A stretch of DNA of 64,000 bases from Corynebacterium kutscheri (GCF_000980835.1 NZ_CP011312.1:1612001-1676000), one strand, 5' to 3'. Shown: positions 27,021-38,054, counted from the first letter of the stretch. The notes: a model not told the origin generated them from the sequence alone. Program-made: numbers and translations.

Positions 27021-27773
27021 ATGGCAAAACAACATAATCTTTTTACCCACGATTCTTCGGAAACCATTACCGATGTTCAATCCTCCCAGCCGCAACATCT
27101 TATCGACGAATACGGAATTGCTGGCAAAGTACTAGCGCAAGCACTAAGCACTGCAGTGAATATTCAAACCAAACCACTTTTTTCTTATGTACAGTGGCTA
27201 CGCACCAAAAATCCGACAGCTACTCCGCAAGAAATCCAAGCAAAATTGGATAAAAACTTTCTCAGCCTAGCAATTGGTTCTGGCGCTGGCGCTGGCGCGG
27301 CAGCAGCAATTCCTGGGATTGGTTTTATTACTGGTGCGCTAGCAGTCGGCGCGGAATCTCTAGTTTTTCTCGACCTAGCAGCTAGTTATGCCATCGTTTC
27401 TGCGCATCTGCGCGGAATAGACATCCGCGATGCTGAGCGTCGTAAAGCAATTGTTTTATTATCTATTGTGGGTGCTTCTGAATCTGCCCTAGCTAATATC
27501 GTGATGACCTCTGATAGTGTCACCTCACTTGCTGCTCGCTCGCACATGGCAAATCTAAAATCCACCAATAATATGATGATGAAATTAGCGGTGAAAAAGA
27601 TCAATAAATCAATGCGTAAAGCATGGTTAGGAAAAATCTTACCGCTAGGTATTGGGGCAGTAATTGGTACGGTTGCTAACCGAAAACTCGCACACCGCGT
27701 CATGGAACATGTACGAGAATCTTTAGGAGCCTTACCAGAAAACTTTGCTCACGAGCTTCATGAATCCGCATGA
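27021..27773 (+). CDS. hypothetical protein with Gly/Ala-rich hydrophobic core
   Basis: A 250-residue protein of unknown function. A Gly/Ala-rich hydrophobic hairpin covers about residues 90-130 (AIGSGAGAGAAAAIPGIGF and on), and a second small Gly/Ile-rich segment lies around residues 205-220. It vaguely recalls EcsC-like proteins, but I cannot confirm this. The ATG has AGGAAAA upstream. A 12-bp-stem terminator follows at 27818, so it is monocistronic. Confidence 0.72.
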   Translation: MAKQHNLFTHDSSETITDVQSSQPQHLIDEYGIAGKVLAQALSTAVNIQTKPLFSYVQWLRTKNPTATPQEIQAKLDKNFLSLAIGSGAGAGAAAAIPGIGFITGALAVGAESLVFLDLAASYAIVSAHLRGIDIRDAERRKAIVLLSIVGASESALANIVMTSDSVTSLAARSHMANLKSTNNMMMKLAVKKINKSMRKAWLGKILPLGIGAVIGTVANRKLAHRVMEHVRESLGALPENFAHELHESA

Positions 27774-27817
27774 GATACCTCTAGCGGCTAAGCCGCATTT
27801 CCCACCGATTCATACAT

Positions 27818-27878
27818 AGCCGCACTATCTGTACTAACTAGTATTAACTAGCCACATTCTTCTGCTGATAGTGCGGCT
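27818..27878 (+). terminator. long-loop hairpin terminator
   Basis: A 12-bp stem (AGCCGCACTATC / GATAGTGCGGCT) around a 37-base loop that holds its own ACTAGT-centred inverted repeat; followed by TTAAT. Confidence 0.6.
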
Positions 27879-27996
27879 TAATATGATATAACCCGTTTTA
27901 TTAGCAAATGGGGTTGTAAGGTGTTACATCGGATCAATATATAGATCAATATATAAGCGATAAGCCGATATATGCGTAGCTAAAAGGGGTCTCGGG

Positions 27997-30900
27997 ATGA
28001 GAAAACAACATACTATTTATCAGCTTGGCACGTGGTTACGGATGACCCCCTTAGTAAGTGCGGCTGCCTTAATTTCTACTATCGCAGTGACCCTGTTTGA
28101 CATCGTTATTCCGCTCATTACTGCCTCTGCAGTTAATGTGGCTACTGATCAGTCGCAGGGCAATATTCGCACAATTACGCTGAGTCTTATCCTGGTCGCA
28201 CTACTGCGCTATATTTTTCAATTTGGCCGACGTTATACCGCTGGTCGTCTTTCTAATACCGTGCAGCACAATCTCCGTGTCGAAATATTGCGCACAGTTC
28301 AGCGTTTCGACGGTTTACGCATTGATGAAATCCGCACCGGCCAAATTATTTCTCGCTCTATTTCTGATCTCAACATGGTTCAAGCCATGGTTGCCATGCT
28401 GCCGCTTATTAGCGGACATATTCTTAAAGTTGTAATAACCTTAGGTGTTCTAGTCTGGATTTCGCCTTATCTTTCTCTTGTGGCCATTGCAATTATCCCT
28501 TTTATGCTTTGGTTGGCGTTTACCTCCCGCAAGGTTTTATATGCCGCTACCTGGTCGGCACAACAAAGTTTGGCGAATCTAGCCACCCATGTCGAAGAAA
28601 CCATCACTGGAATTCGTATTGTAAAAGCCTTTGGCCGACAAGACTACGAGATAGCTAACCTAGAAAAATTATCGCGAGCAATTTATGGCCAAATGCTACG
28701 TTCTGCTCGGCTTTCTGCACGCTATCAACCATTATTACAACAGCTTCCCACTATTGCCTTAGTACTTGGTATTGGTATGGGTGGATACGCAGCATTAACT
28801 GGGACTATCTCTATCGGCATCTTTTTAGCCTATAGTGTGTATCTCACTTCTTTGACCGCTGTAGTGTCCATGTTGGCAGGCATGGTGGTGCAAATACAAT
28901 TAGGACTTTCTAGTGCGGATCGTGTGTTCACCATACTTGATATGCACCCAGTGGTAGCAGATCCTACAGATCCGATTCCTTTTCCAGATGGCTTAGTTGA
29001 TATCCGGGTCGAGAATGTCCATTATGCAAACATTCGCACTGCTACTAGTGCTGGCGCTAGTTCAGTCAACCAACAACCTCAAGCAGCTAATGGTACGGGC
29101 ACAGCTTCCCCGACGGTATTACAACCGGTATTGCAAGGGTTACAGCTAACGGTAGCGGCTGGAAAAATCTTAGCGTTAGTTGGTCCACCTGGTGCTGGGA
29201 AAACCATGTTACTTCAATTATTGAGTGGTTTTTATGCCCCAGATTCCGGTCGTATTCTTATCGGTGGTAGCGATATTACTGCCATATCAAGGAAGCAACT
29301 TCGCCAGCACATGGGTGTTGTTTTCGATGATCCTTTTCTTTATTCCGCCTCCATACGCGAAAATATTGTGATGGGGCGTAGCATCTCCGAGGCAGATTTC
29401 CAGGCTGCGGTTGAGGTTGCCCAGGTAACTGAATTTGTCGATCAGCTCAGTGCAGGTTTTGATACTCAGGTTGGTGAGCGCGGGCTTATTCTTTCTGGTG
29501 GTCAGCGTCAGCGTATTGCGCTTGCTCGTGCGTTAGCTGGTAATCCACACATTTTGCTTCTCGACGATGCCACCTCAGCTATTGATGCGATCACCGAACG
29601 ACATATTTATGCCAGCATCACCACGGCTTTTCCGCACACCACCATTATTGCTATCGCACATCGTCAATCCACCCTTGAACTTGCCGATCAAATTGCTTTT
29701 ATTGAAGATGGTCGCACTCATAGCTGTGGCAGCTTGGCACAAATGCTAAAAAATCCCGAGTTTGTGCACCTTATGGATATGTATGAACGTTCTCGGATTG
29801 CAGCAGAAAATCTTCCTTTCGATAATGGTATTGAACCAGCATACGACTTACTGTGGCCAGAACTTCCTCAAGAAGGTGACACTCGCCTACGCATGAATAC
29901 TCATACCATGCGTACTGCTAACAAAGCCGCGGGAGCCAATCCTCTTAATGGTGGTAAAGGTACTAGCCGCGGTGGGGCTGCAAGTGCTGCTGCTATGCCC
30001 GCAACACCAGAATTACTTGCTCGTGTGGACGCTTTACCAGCTGCGCGTGATTTACCCCCAGAGTTTCCACTCAAGCAGGCAGAAACAACCACTCACGTTC
30101 AACCATCAGTAACTGCACAGGGGCTTTTCACTGAGGTACGTAGGCTTATTCTGATAATGATTGTCCTCTATATGGTTGGTGTTGCCGCAAGCCTGGGTAT
30201 GCCAAGTTTGGTTCGAATCACTATTGACCAAGCAATTACTCCTGGTGAATTAACTGTTCTATGGTGGATTTTATTAGCCGGTTTAGTGCTCATAGTGGTT
30301 GCTTGGGCAAGCGCAGTAGGTACCACTATTGTGACCATGCTTGCTGGTGAGCGTCTGCTTTATCAGTTACGAATACGCAGTTACGCGCACCTTATGCGCT
30401 TAGATATGCATTATTTTGAAAACACGCGCACCGGCACCATTCTTACCCGAATGACTACCGATATAGATGCCTTGAGCAGTTTTTTGCAATCTGGGCTTGC
30501 TCAAGCAGTAGTAGCAACTACTACTATTGGTGGAATTTTGCTTCTCTTGGCCGTTACAAGTTGGCAGCTTTTCCTTATTGCTGCTCTAGGGGTTCCGATT
30601 ATCACGGCAGCAACAGTTATTTTTAAACGAATTTCTAGCCGTCTTTACACCCAAGCACGCGAGGAGATTTCACAGGTCAATGGGCTATTCCATGAATCCA
30701 TTGCGGGGTTAAAAACAGAGCAAGTCTTCGGTATGTCCCAGGCTCGCCTTAATCATTTTGCTAGTCAATCAGATGCTTATCGACGCACGCGCATTCGCAC
30801 TCAAACCGCGGTGGCATTGTATTTCCCAGGTATTAATGCTGTCGCAGAAATTATTAGTGCTGTGGTGTTATTAGTAGGAGTTTCTTTAGTACATAATTCA

Positions 30901-31833
30901 ACAATTCAAGCTGGCGTATTGGTTGCTTTTTTGCTTTATCTTGATCGCCTATATTCTCCTATCCAACACCTTTCCCAAATTTTCGATGCCTACCAGCAAG
31001 CTCAGGTTGGTCTTCGCCGTATTACTGCATTATTGCGTACCAAAGCTAATGTGACTGGTACTCAACCTGCGCCACAGATTGCCAATGGGGATATTGAGCT
31101 AGATCAAGTGGATTTTGGCTACCCCAATCATGATGATTTAGTGTTGGAAAATTTCTCTCTTAGCATCGACAGGGGCACAACCTTAGCTATTGTCGGAGCT
31201 ACCGGGGCGGGTAAATCCACAATTATTAAATTGCTGGAACGTTTTTATGATCCATTAACTGGCCAGGTTAAAGCTAGTGGTCATGATCTTCGCCAGTATC
31301 AGCCGCCTTCTTGGCGTACCCAGATAGGTTTTGTTCCTCAAGAAGCCTATCTTTTTGCTGGTACTATCGCTGAAAATATTGCTTTTGGCCGTCCCGATGC
31401 CAGCCAAGAAGAAATTACCGATGCTGCGCGAAGAGTCGGCGCGCTTACTGCAATATCTCGTATTCCGCGTGGTTTTCATGCTCGTATCGGTGAGCACGGC
31501 AAAGGGCTATCCTCCGGGCAGCGGCAACTTATTGCACTTGCCCGAGCCGAAATGATGCAGCCACAGCTTTTACTTCTCGACGAAGCTACTGCCACCTTGG
31601 ATCCCGCAACAGAAAAAACTATTCTCAGTGCGTCAAAACGCTTAACTAATGCGAGAACATCGGTCATTATTGCCCACCGTCTAGCTACCGCAGCGCGTGC
31701 AGATCGGATTATTGTTGTTGCGGATGGAAAAATTATTGAGGACGGCGACCATCATAGTCTCTGCACTTTTGGGGGTATATATGCAGACATGTGGGGATAT
31801 GCAAATACCAATATTTCCAGTTCAGAGAGTTAA
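27997..31833 (+). CDS. fused ABC exporter (TMD-NBD-TMD-NBD)
   Basis: A single-chain type IV exporter of 1278 residues with two half-transporters in tandem. Half 1: Walker A GPPGAGKT (396-403), LSGGQRQR (499-506), Walker B ending Asp-523 Asp-524. Half 2: GATGAGKS (1067-1074), signature LSSGQ (1171-1175), Walker B ending Asp-1195 Glu-1196. NBD1 thus has Asp in place of the catalytic Glu, and NBD2 has a non-standard signature, so one ATP site is degenerate and one canonical. A linker rich in Gly/Ala lies near residues 640-690. AAGGGG lies 8 bases before the ATG. It sits directly before odhA. Substrate unknown (lipid or drug). Confidence 0.92.
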   Translation: MRKQHTIYQLGTWLRMTPLVSAAALISTIAVTLFDIVIPLITASAVNVATDQSQGNIRTITLSLILVALLRYIFQFGRRYTAGRLSNTVQHNLRVEILRTVQRFDGLRIDEIRTGQIISRSISDLNMVQAMVAMLPLISGHILKVVITLGVLVWISPYLSLVAIAIIPFMLWLAFTSRKVLYAATWSAQQSLANLATHVEETITGIRIVKAFGRQDYEIANLEKLSRAIYGQMLRSARLSARYQPLLQQLPTIALVLGIGMGGYAALTGTISIGIFLAYSVYLTSLTAVVSMLAGMVVQIQLGLSSADRVFTILDMHPVVADPTDPIPFPDGLVDIRVENVHYANIRTATSAGASSVNQQPQAANGTGTASPTVLQPVLQGLQLTVAAGKILALVGPPGAGKTMLLQLLSGFYAPDSGRILIGGSDITAISRKQLRQHMGVVFDDPFLYSASIRENIVMGRSISEADFQAAVEVAQVTEFVDQLSAGFDTQVGERGLILSGGQRQRIALARALAGNPHILLLDDATSAIDAITERHIYASITTAFPHTTIIAIAHRQSTLELADQIAFIEDGRTHSCGSLAQMLKNPEFVHLMDMYERSRIAAENLPFDNGIEPAYDLLWPELPQEGDTRLRMNTHTMRTANKAAGANPLNGGKGTSRGGAASAAAMPATPELLARVDALPAARDLPPEFPLKQAETTTHVQPSVTAQGLFTEVRRLILIMIVLYMVGVAASLGMPSLVRITIDQAITPGELTVLWWILLAGLVLIVVAWASAVGTTIVTMLAGERLLYQLRIRSYAHLMRLDMHYFENTRTGTILTRMTTDIDALSSFLQSGLAQAVVATTTIGGILLLLAVTSWQLFLIAALGVPIITAATVIFKRISSRLYTQAREEISQVNGLFHESIAGLKTEQVFGMSQARLNHFASQSDAYRRTRIRTQTAVALYFPGINAVAEIISAVVLLVGVSLVHNSTIQAGVLVAFLLYLDRLYSPIQHLSQIFDAYQQAQVGLRRITALLRTKANVTGTQPAPQIANGDIELDQVDFGYPNHDDLVLENFSLSIDRGTTLAIVGATGAGKSTIIKLLERFYDPLTGQVKASGHDLRQYQPPSWRTQIGFVPQEAYLFAGTIAENIAFGRPDASQEEITDAARRVGALTAISRIPRGFHARIGEHGKGLSSGQRQLIALARAEMMQPQLLLLDEATATLDPATEKTILSASKRLTNARTSVIIAHRLATAARADRIIVVADGKIIEDGDHHSLCTFGGIYADMWGYANTNISSSES

Positions 31834-31943
31834 GAGAGCAGACATTGCCCCACATAATGCCAAGAAAACCAAAATAGACTGATTCGTCTTTCATCGTGTC
31901 CAAGAAACCGATAGCCTGTAGTGAGCTAATGCACCTATACAAA

Positions 31944-31961
31944 TGTGTATAACTGTGTATA
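31944..31961 (+). promoter_or_regulatory. TGTGTATA direct repeat upstream of odhA
   Basis: Two TGTGTATA octamers exactly ten bases apart (one helical turn), 41-58 bases before the odhA start. They could be a regulator site or alternative -10 elements (TATAAC, TATAGA). Confidence 0.35.
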
Positions 31962-32001
31962 GAAGTTAAAATCTCACAAAGAAAAGAGGCGAGTACCTGC
32001 C

Positions 32002-35000
32002 GTGAGTAGCGCTAGTACTTTCGGACAAAATGCTTGGCTGGTAGAAGAGATGCACCAGCAATTTCTTCAAGATCCAAATTCTGTCGATCAAGAATGGCGC
32101 GATCTTTTTGAAAAGCAGGGCGCCCCATCTAGTCAAGCAAACACTTCTTCTACATCTACTGCCCCAGTTGCTCAGAAAACACCTATTACAGCAACTACTG
32201 AGCCGGTAAAGAAAGAAGAAAAAAAGACACCTAAGCCGAAACCCAAAGTTTCTCCATTAACCAAAGCAAAAGACCTCCCTGACGCTGGTGAAAAGGCACT
32301 TAAAGGTATTTTTAAGGCCATCGCAAAGAATATGGATGAATCCTTAGAAATACCTACTGCTACTTCTGTGCGCGATATGCCAGTCAAGCTTATGTTTGAA
32401 AATCGCGCCATTATTAATGATCATCTCAAGCGCACCCATGGTGGCAAGGTTTCTTTTACCCACATCATCGGTTATGCACTGGTAAAAGCCATTATGGCGC
32501 ACCCAGATATGAACAATAACTATGCGGTGATCAACGGCAAACCTACTGTTATTACCCCTGAACATATCAACCTCGGGTTAGCAATCGACTTGCCACAAAA
32601 AGACGGCAGTCGCGCGCTGGTTGTCGCCGCGATTAAAGAAGCAGAAACTCTCGACTTTGCTCACTTCGTCGAAAAGTATGAAGATATTGTTGCCCGCGGC
32701 CGCACCGGCAAGCTCACCATGGATGATTTCTCCGGTGTAACCATTTCTTTAACTAATCCTGGTGGTATTGGTACCCGCCATTCGGTACCACGTTTAACTA
32801 AGGGTCAAGGCACAATCATTGGCGTTGGTTCTATGGATTACCCAGCAGAATTCGCTGGAGCTTCTGAGGATCGACTAGCGCAGCTTGGCGTTGGCAAGCT
32901 AGTTACTATTACCTCCACCTATGATCACCGGATTATTCAGGGTGCTGAGTCGGGCGAATTCCTGCGTACCATGAGCCAGCTTTTTATCGACAATGCTTTC
33001 TGGGATTCCATTTTCAATTCGCTTGATATTCCGATTACACCAATGCGTTGGGCACAGGACTTGCCCAATACGGGATTAGATAAAAATACCCGGGTCATGC
33101 AACTTATCGAAGCATATCGTTCGCGTGGTCACCTCATCGCTGATACGAATCCACTGCGCTGGATTCAACCCGGTATGCCAGTTCCTGATCACCGAGATCT
33201 CGATATTGAAACGCATGGTCTAACCTTGTGGGATCTTGATCGCACGTTCCACGTTGGTGGTTTTGGTGGCAAAGAAACCATGACCCTGCGCGAGGTTCTT
33301 TCTCGACTTCAAGCTGCCTACACTTTCAAGGTCGGTACCGAATACACCCATATTCTTGACCGCGATGAGCGTACCTGGCTACAAGATCGTATTGAAGCAG
33401 GTATGCCAAAACCTACTATTGCCGAGCAAAAATATATTTTGCAGCAGTTAAACGCAGCCGAAGCCTTTGAAAATTTCTTACAAACCAAATATGTTGGCCA
33501 AAAGCGTTTCTCATTAGAAGGTGCGGAATCACTTATTCCATTAATGGATTCTGCTATTGATACCGCTGCTGGTCAAGGTCTTGATGAAGTGGTTATCGGT
33601 ATGCCACACCGTGGTCGCCTCAATGTTTTGTTCAATATTGTTGGCAAACCACTAGCAACGATTTTCACCGAATTCGAAGGTCATATCGAAGCTAAATCTG
33701 CTGGTGGTTCTGGCGATGTGAAATATCATCTTGGCGCCGAGGGACAACACCTACAAATGTTCGGTGATGGTGAAATCAAGGTCACGCTCACGGCAAATCC
33801 ATCGCATCTCGAAGCGGTCAATCCCGTTATGGAAGGTATTGCCCGCGCTAAACAAGACCTGCTCGATAAAGGTGGCGACGGCTTTACCGTCATGCCATTA
33901 TTGCTTCATGGTGACGCAGCTTTTGCCGGTCTAGGGATTGTGCCAGAAACCATTAACCTTGCTCAACTACGCGGTTATACCGTCGGTGGCACAGTACACA
34001 TTGTGGTGAACAACCAAATCGGTTTTACTACTACCCCAGATTCTGGCAGGTCTGGTCACTATGCAACTGATCTCGCCAAGGCGTATGGCTGCCCCGTCTT
34101 TCATGTCAATGGTGATGATCCAGAAGCTGTGGTCTGGGTTGGTCAATTAGCCACCGAGTACCGCCGTCGCTATGGCAAGGATGTCTTTATTGACCTCATA
34201 ACCTATCGTCGCCGGGGACATAATGAAGCCGATGATCCATCGATGACCCAGCCTAAGATGTATGAGCTTATCGACGGCCGCAAGACAGTACGTAGTCAAT
34301 ATGCTGAGGATCTACTTGGCCGAGGTGAGCTAAGCCCAGAAGATGCTGCGGCTGTAGAACGCGACTTCCGTGACCAAATGGAAGGAGTATTTAACGAGGT
34401 CAAGGGATCGGCGCATAAAGAAATTAGCCTCCAAGAAGGCATCACCAGTTCTCAGCAACTACCGCATGGTCTTAAAACTAATATCACCAAAGAAGAGCTG
34501 CATGAAATTGCTCAAGCATATGCGACTCCACCAGAAGGCTTTGAATTCCACCCACGTGTGGCACCGATTGCAAAGAAACGCGTTGAATCTGCCGCCGATG
34601 GTGAAATTGATTGGGGCTGGGCAGAGCTCATCGCATTCTCCTCATTAGCTAATGGCGGTAAGCTAGTGCGACTTGCTGGTGAAGATTCCCGGCGCGGAAC
34701 TTTCACCCAGCGTCACGCCGTAGTTTATGACCCAAATACGGGTAATGAGTTTAATGGTCTGCATGAACTGGCAGAACGCAAGGGTCATGGCGGTAAATTC
34801 TTGGTCTATAACTCTGCTCTTACCGAATACGCTGGCATGGGCTTTGAATATGGTTACTCAGTTGGCAACCAAGATGCAGTCGTAGCCTGGGAAGCACAAT
34901 TCGGTGATTTTGCCAATGGTGCCCAGACCATTATTGATGAATATGTTTCCTCTGGGGAAGCCAAGTGGGGACAGACTTCTTCAGTTATCCTTTTACTACC

Positions 35001-35658
35001 GCACGGCTACGAGGGACAAGGCCCGGATCACTCTTCGGCTCGTATCGAACGTTATCTGCAACTATGTGCCGAGGGAACAATGACTGTTGCCCAGCCTTCC
35101 ACACCTGCTAACTACTTCCATTTACTGCGTCGTCACGCACTTGGCGATCTCAAGCGACCACTTGTTGTGTTTACGCCAAAGTCGATGCTGCGTATGAAAG
35201 CAGCTACCTCCGCCGTAGAAGATTTCACCGAAGTAGAAAAGTTCCGGTCAGTTATCGACGATCCCCGTTTCAGTGCTAATGGTATAGATAAGAGCAAGGT
35301 CAAAAAGATCATGCTAGTTTCAGGCAAGCTTTACTACGAGTTAGCTAAGCGTGCCGAAAAAGAAAACCGGGAAGATGTCGCCATCGTGCGTATTGAAATG
35401 CTACATCCGATCCCGTTTAACCGTCTGCGTGAAACATTCGCTTCTTACCCCAATGCCGAAGAAATCCGTTTCTGCCAGGATGAACCAGCCAACCAAGGTC
35501 CATGGCCATTCCTTAATGAGCATCTGCGCGAACTAATCCCAGATTTGCTACCAATGAAACGTATTTCCCGACGAGCCCAGGCTTCCACTGCCACTGGTTT
35601 ATCGAAAGTACACAATGTAGAACAAGCTGCGCTTCTCGACGAAGCCTTTGCTGATTAA
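32002..35658 (+). CDS. odhA: 2-oxoglutarate dehydrogenase E1/E2 fusion OdhA
   Basis: TCA-cycle 2-oxoglutarate dehydrogenase, 1218 residues, in the form special to Corynebacteriales. An N-terminal helix (residues 1-37), a Lys/Pro-rich linker (about 38-95), then a succinyltransferase domain without lipoyl domain (about 96-345; catalytic DHR with His-309), then the thiamine-diphosphate E1 ([27 protein letters not shown]). The lipoyl groups come from the pyruvate dehydrogenase E2 in the shared supercomplex; OdhI inhibits it when unphosphorylated (known for C. glutamicum). The start is GTG 32002. A terminator follows at 35678. Confidence 0.97.
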   Translation: MSSASTFGQNAWLVEEMHQQFLQDPNSVDQEWRDLFEKQGAPSSQANTSSTSTAPVAQKTPITATTEPVKKEEKKTPKPKPKVSPLTKAKDLPDAGEKALKGIFKAIAKNMDESLEIPTATSVRDMPVKLMFENRAIINDHLKRTHGGKVSFTHIIGYALVKAIMAHPDMNNNYAVINGKPTVITPEHINLGLAIDLPQKDGSRALVVAAIKEAETLDFAHFVEKYEDIVARGRTGKLTMDDFSGVTISLTNPGGIGTRHSVPRLTKGQGTIIGVGSMDYPAEFAGASEDRLAQLGVGKLVTITSTYDHRIIQGAESGEFLRTMSQLFIDNAFWDSIFNSLDIPITPMRWAQDLPNTGLDKNTRVMQLIEAYRSRGHLIADTNPLRWIQPGMPVPDHRDLDIETHGLTLWDLDRTFHVGGFGGKETMTLREVLSRLQAAYTFKVGTEYTHILDRDERTWLQDRIEAGMPKPTIAEQKYILQQLNAAEAFENFLQTKYVGQKRFSLEGAESLIPLMDSAIDTAAGQGLDEVVIGMPHRGRLNVLFNIVGKPLATIFTEFEGHIEAKSAGGSGDVKYHLGAEGQHLQMFGDGEIKVTLTANPSHLEAVNPVMEGIARAKQDLLDKGGDGFTVMPLLLHGDAAFAGLGIVPETINLAQLRGYTVGGTVHIVVNNQIGFTTTPDSGRSGHYATDLAKAYGCPVFHVNGDDPEAVVWVGQLATEYRRRYGKDVFIDLITYRRRGHNEADDPSMTQPKMYELIDGRKTVRSQYAEDLLGRGELSPEDAAAVERDFRDQMEGVFNEVKGSAHKEISLQEGITSSQQLPHGLKTNITKEELHEIAQAYATPPEGFEFHPRVAPIAKKRVESAADGEIDWGWAELIAFSSLANGGKLVRLAGEDSRRGTFTQRHAVVYDPNTGNEFNGLHELAERKGHGGKFLVYNSALTEYAGMGFEYGYSVGNQDAVVAWEAQFGDFANGAQTIIDEYVSSGEAKWGQTSSVILLLPHGYEGQGPDHSSARIERYLQLCAEGTMTVAQPSTPANYFHLLRRHALGDLKRPLVVFTPKSMLRMKAATSAVEDFTEVEKFRSVIDDPRFSANGIDKSKVKKIMLVSGKLYYELAKRAEKENREDVAIVRIEMLHPIPFNRLRETFASYPNAEEIRFCQDEPANQGPWPFLNEHLRELIPDLLPMKRISRRAQASTATGLSKVHNVEQAALLDEAFAD

Positions 35659-35677
35659 CACGTAATTATCTCTGGTA

Positions 35678-35709
35678 TCAGGGCGTTCCACTCAATTGGA
35701 ACGCCCTGA
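35678..35709. terminator. terminator between odhA and the convergent gene
   Basis: A 13-bp stem (TCAGGGCGTTCCA / TGGAACGCCCTGA), 6-base loop, then GCTTTAT. Confidence 0.8.
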
Positions 35710-35726
35710 GCTTTATGCTGTTACTA

Positions 35727-36380
35727 TCAGCCCGTACCTAATATGATCGCATCACGAAGATACATTGGTATCTGGTTTTCTTTAGGGACGTGTTTAATAA
35801 TCTCTAATACCGTGCGCATATTCCGTTTGCCTTTGCGCCTATACATCCGACGATCATGGGATAGCTTCTCAAAGATACCCATATCCAAATCGGGATACTT
35901 ATGCAATGCATCTATAAGGCAAAGTACTCCCTCACGGACACTATATATCGTGGCAATATCAAAAATTGTGCGTTCTAGTGATGTGGCACGTAGGTAAACG
36001 CCTTCAACAACCTCATCGTAATGAACGTGTAGGCTTCTATATTTCACCCCAGGAGGAGACTTCTTTTTGGTGAGGGTATACGAAGACAAAATATAATTGA
36101 CCTCAGCAAGAGGTTCTTTTCCTAAACAAGCAATATCCCAGGCATGAGCTGCGGCACGAAGACACAACGTTGCTTTGTCTAATTGCATGCCTACAGCAAT
36201 CGCAAAAGCTTGCCGTTTTTGCCAAGGCAAGAGCCTTTCATATACGGCGGTATTCATAGCTACTTCTGAAGTAATTTTCATATGTAGCCCTTTTGCTACT
36301 CGCTCATGAATGGGATCATGCATGCATAAAGAGCGGGTACCTATTAGACCATATTTTCCAGCAACATCAGGTAAATCCAT
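35727..36380 (-). CDS. AbiEi/DUF559-type N-terminal module protein, no nuclease
   Basis: A 217-residue protein. The central GVYLRATSLERTIFDIATIYSVREGVLCLIDAL matches in style the VTSxxRTxxDxAR segment of actinobacterial AbiEi-like/DUF559 proteins, where a DNA-binding-like module precedes a Vsr-fold endonuclease. Here the protein ends soon after (RRKGKRNMRTVLEI), and the nuclease part is absent. It is the last gene of a minus-strand group with the Gly-rich protein and a lipoprotein; only 5 bases separate it from the former. The family link is by pattern only. No AbiEii-like toxin partner is nearby. Confidence 0.6.
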   Translation of the reverse strand: MDLPDVAGKYGLIGTRSLCMHDPIHERVAKGLHMKITSEVAMNTAVYERLLPWQKRQAFAIAVGMQLDKATLCLRAAAHAWDIACLGKEPLAEVNYILSSYTLTKKKSPPGVKYRSLHVHYDEVVEGVYLRATSLERTIFDIATIYSVREGVLCLIDALHKYPDLDMGIFEKLSHDRRMYRRKGKRNMRTVLEIIKHVPKENQIPMYLRDAIILGTG

Positions 36381-36385
36381 AATGT

Positions 36386-38047
36386 TTACACCTCGTCTCG
36401 TACCCAGGCACCAATAACGCCGGGAACCACTTTAGGTCGTTCGCCAAGGATTGCCCGCAAATCGCCTTCACGTTCAACAGCACTCATCACACGCTTTGCT
36501 TTACCTGTTCGATTACTACCAGCACCGGCTGCACCACCTGCACCCATGGGCATACCGCCTGCTACTGGAGCACCTGATCGACCAGCCGAACCATTACTAT
36601 TAGCTAACCCATTACCTGGGTGATTCGTGCTACCAACACCATTGAGCCCACCTGGTGTACCACCATGCACACCACCGGGTGAACCAGTTAATCCACCACT
36701 AGAAGCACCACCACCAGAACCAAAGTGTGAACTTCCACCACGTCCAATTCCTTTCACAGTGGAGTCAAAAGGCGATACTCGTCGGCTTGATCGACCGGTT
36801 AATGGCGCAGGTCCCATATGATTCATAGGAGTCTTAGAACCTGACAAAGTATTTGTGGAAGAAGGTGCCACCCCAACACCATGTGTGCCATTGGCATACC
36901 CACCGTTTTGTCGTCCGCCTAATCCCGGAACCGCCATACCAGTTCCTCCTGGTACCGGCATATTTGATCCACCAAGTCCACCACTGCTACCAGTACCTAA
37001 TCCAGAAGGTGGTATCTGACCAGCACTGCCTGTATGCATGGGAGCTGGATTCATTCCACCTGCTCCACCTGGTGCCCCGCCTAATTGGCCAATGCTAGCG
37101 CTATTAGTAAAAGCCTGGTTACCGGCCAAAGCTAGATCTGATTTCGCAATTTTATTAACACTTGTTTCCGCAGCAGCACGTAGCTCAGAACCAGCACTAG
37201 CAACGCTAGCTTGCTGAGACATGAGGTTTCTTATCGGAGGAACTGCAGTGTGTAGCTGTGCCTGTAATTGTGTTTGAATGCGTGCTAGCTCTTCTTTTTC
37301 TGCTATTAAACGAGCTGCTGGATCAGTTATCGCACTAACCGCCAGATTAGCTAATGCAACTTGGGTCGATATCTGCGCATGGATAGTACTAAGCCGAGAT
37401 ACATAAGCACCCATGATCTGAGTATTTGAGGCAAAAGTGCGACCATAATTAGCAACATCATTAATGCGTTGAACAGCAGCATCAAAGACATCACCTTTAT
37501 TATTTTGACGTATCTGCTCAGCTACTTCACCCAATTTGGTAGCAATTCGAGCTATCTTTTCGCCTACTACTTGCCATTTTTTAGCAGCACGTACCGGTGC
37601 ATCTACCCGGGTAGTTTGTAATTGCATAGATAATTCCGACAAGGTTAATGCCGGTAGAACTACAGGTGTACGGAAATGGAAATCGGAAAACCGTAGTTCA
37701 GGTCGTGCGGGGAACTGGATACTTTCAGTACCAGTTGCTCCATTTTGCTCTGCATTGTCAAGACTATGTGCGAATAACTTATCTTGTGTTTGAATAGCCT
37801 CAAAGGTTGCTTTAAGAGCTTGTTGTAACCACGAAGCCTGCTCAAGATAAGATTTTAAAACCGCATCTGCAGAACCTGGTGATCCAGAAAAAACCAACCC
37901 GTGAGCTTCGCCTATTTGATCAAAACCAGAGGCCGAAGAGTAGGAACCACTGATAGATTTATGCGATACGTTTTGCACAGCAACATATACGTGATTAACC
38001 TGTTCGCCAATATCTATTATATTGTTCTGGATATTTTCTCTATCCAT
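36386..38047 (-). CDS. PPE/ESX-like helical protein with Gly-rich C-terminus
   Basis: A protein of about 553 residues. The first about 300 residues are helical and Ala/Gln-rich, beginning like a WXG100/PPE-type domain (ENIQNNIIDIGEQVNHVYVAVQNV, with a Trp in ASWLQQAL). Then a long Gly/Ser/Pro/Asn low-complexity region (about 320-510) and a conserved-looking end (ILGERPKVVPGVIGAWVRDEV). This layout resembles EspB/PPE-like substrates of type VII secretion, which is inference; no ESX machinery is in the window. Start unclear: in-frame ATGs at 38083, 38065 and 38047, the last two overlapping or touching the lipoprotein stop. I took 38047. Confidence 0.65.
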   Translation of the reverse strand: MDRENIQNNIIDIGEQVNHVYVAVQNVSHKSISGSYSSASGFDQIGEAHGLVFSGSPGSADAVLKSYLEQASWLQQALKATFEAIQTQDKLFAHSLDNAEQNGATGTESIQFPARPELRFSDFHFRTPVVLPALTLSELSMQLQTTRVDAPVRAAKKWQVVGEKIARIATKLGEVAEQIRQNNKGDVFDAAVQRINDVANYGRTFASNTQIMGAYVSRLSTIHAQISTQVALANLAVSAITDPAARLIAEKEELARIQTQLQAQLHTAVPPIRNLMSQQASVASAGSELRAAAETSVNKIAKSDLALAGNQAFTNSASIGQLGGAPGGAGGMNPAPMHTGSAGQIPPSGLGTGSSGGLGGSNMPVPGGTGMAVPGLGGRQNGGYANGTHGVGVAPSSTNTLSGSKTPMNHMGPAPLTGRSSRRVSPFDSTVKGIGRGGSSHFGSGGGASSGGLTGSPGGVHGGTPGGLNGVGSTNHPGNGLANSNGSAGRSGAPVAGGMPMGAGGAAGAGSNRTGKAKRVMSAVEREGDLRAILGERPKVVPGVIGAWVRDEV

Positions 38048-38054
38048 TATTAAC

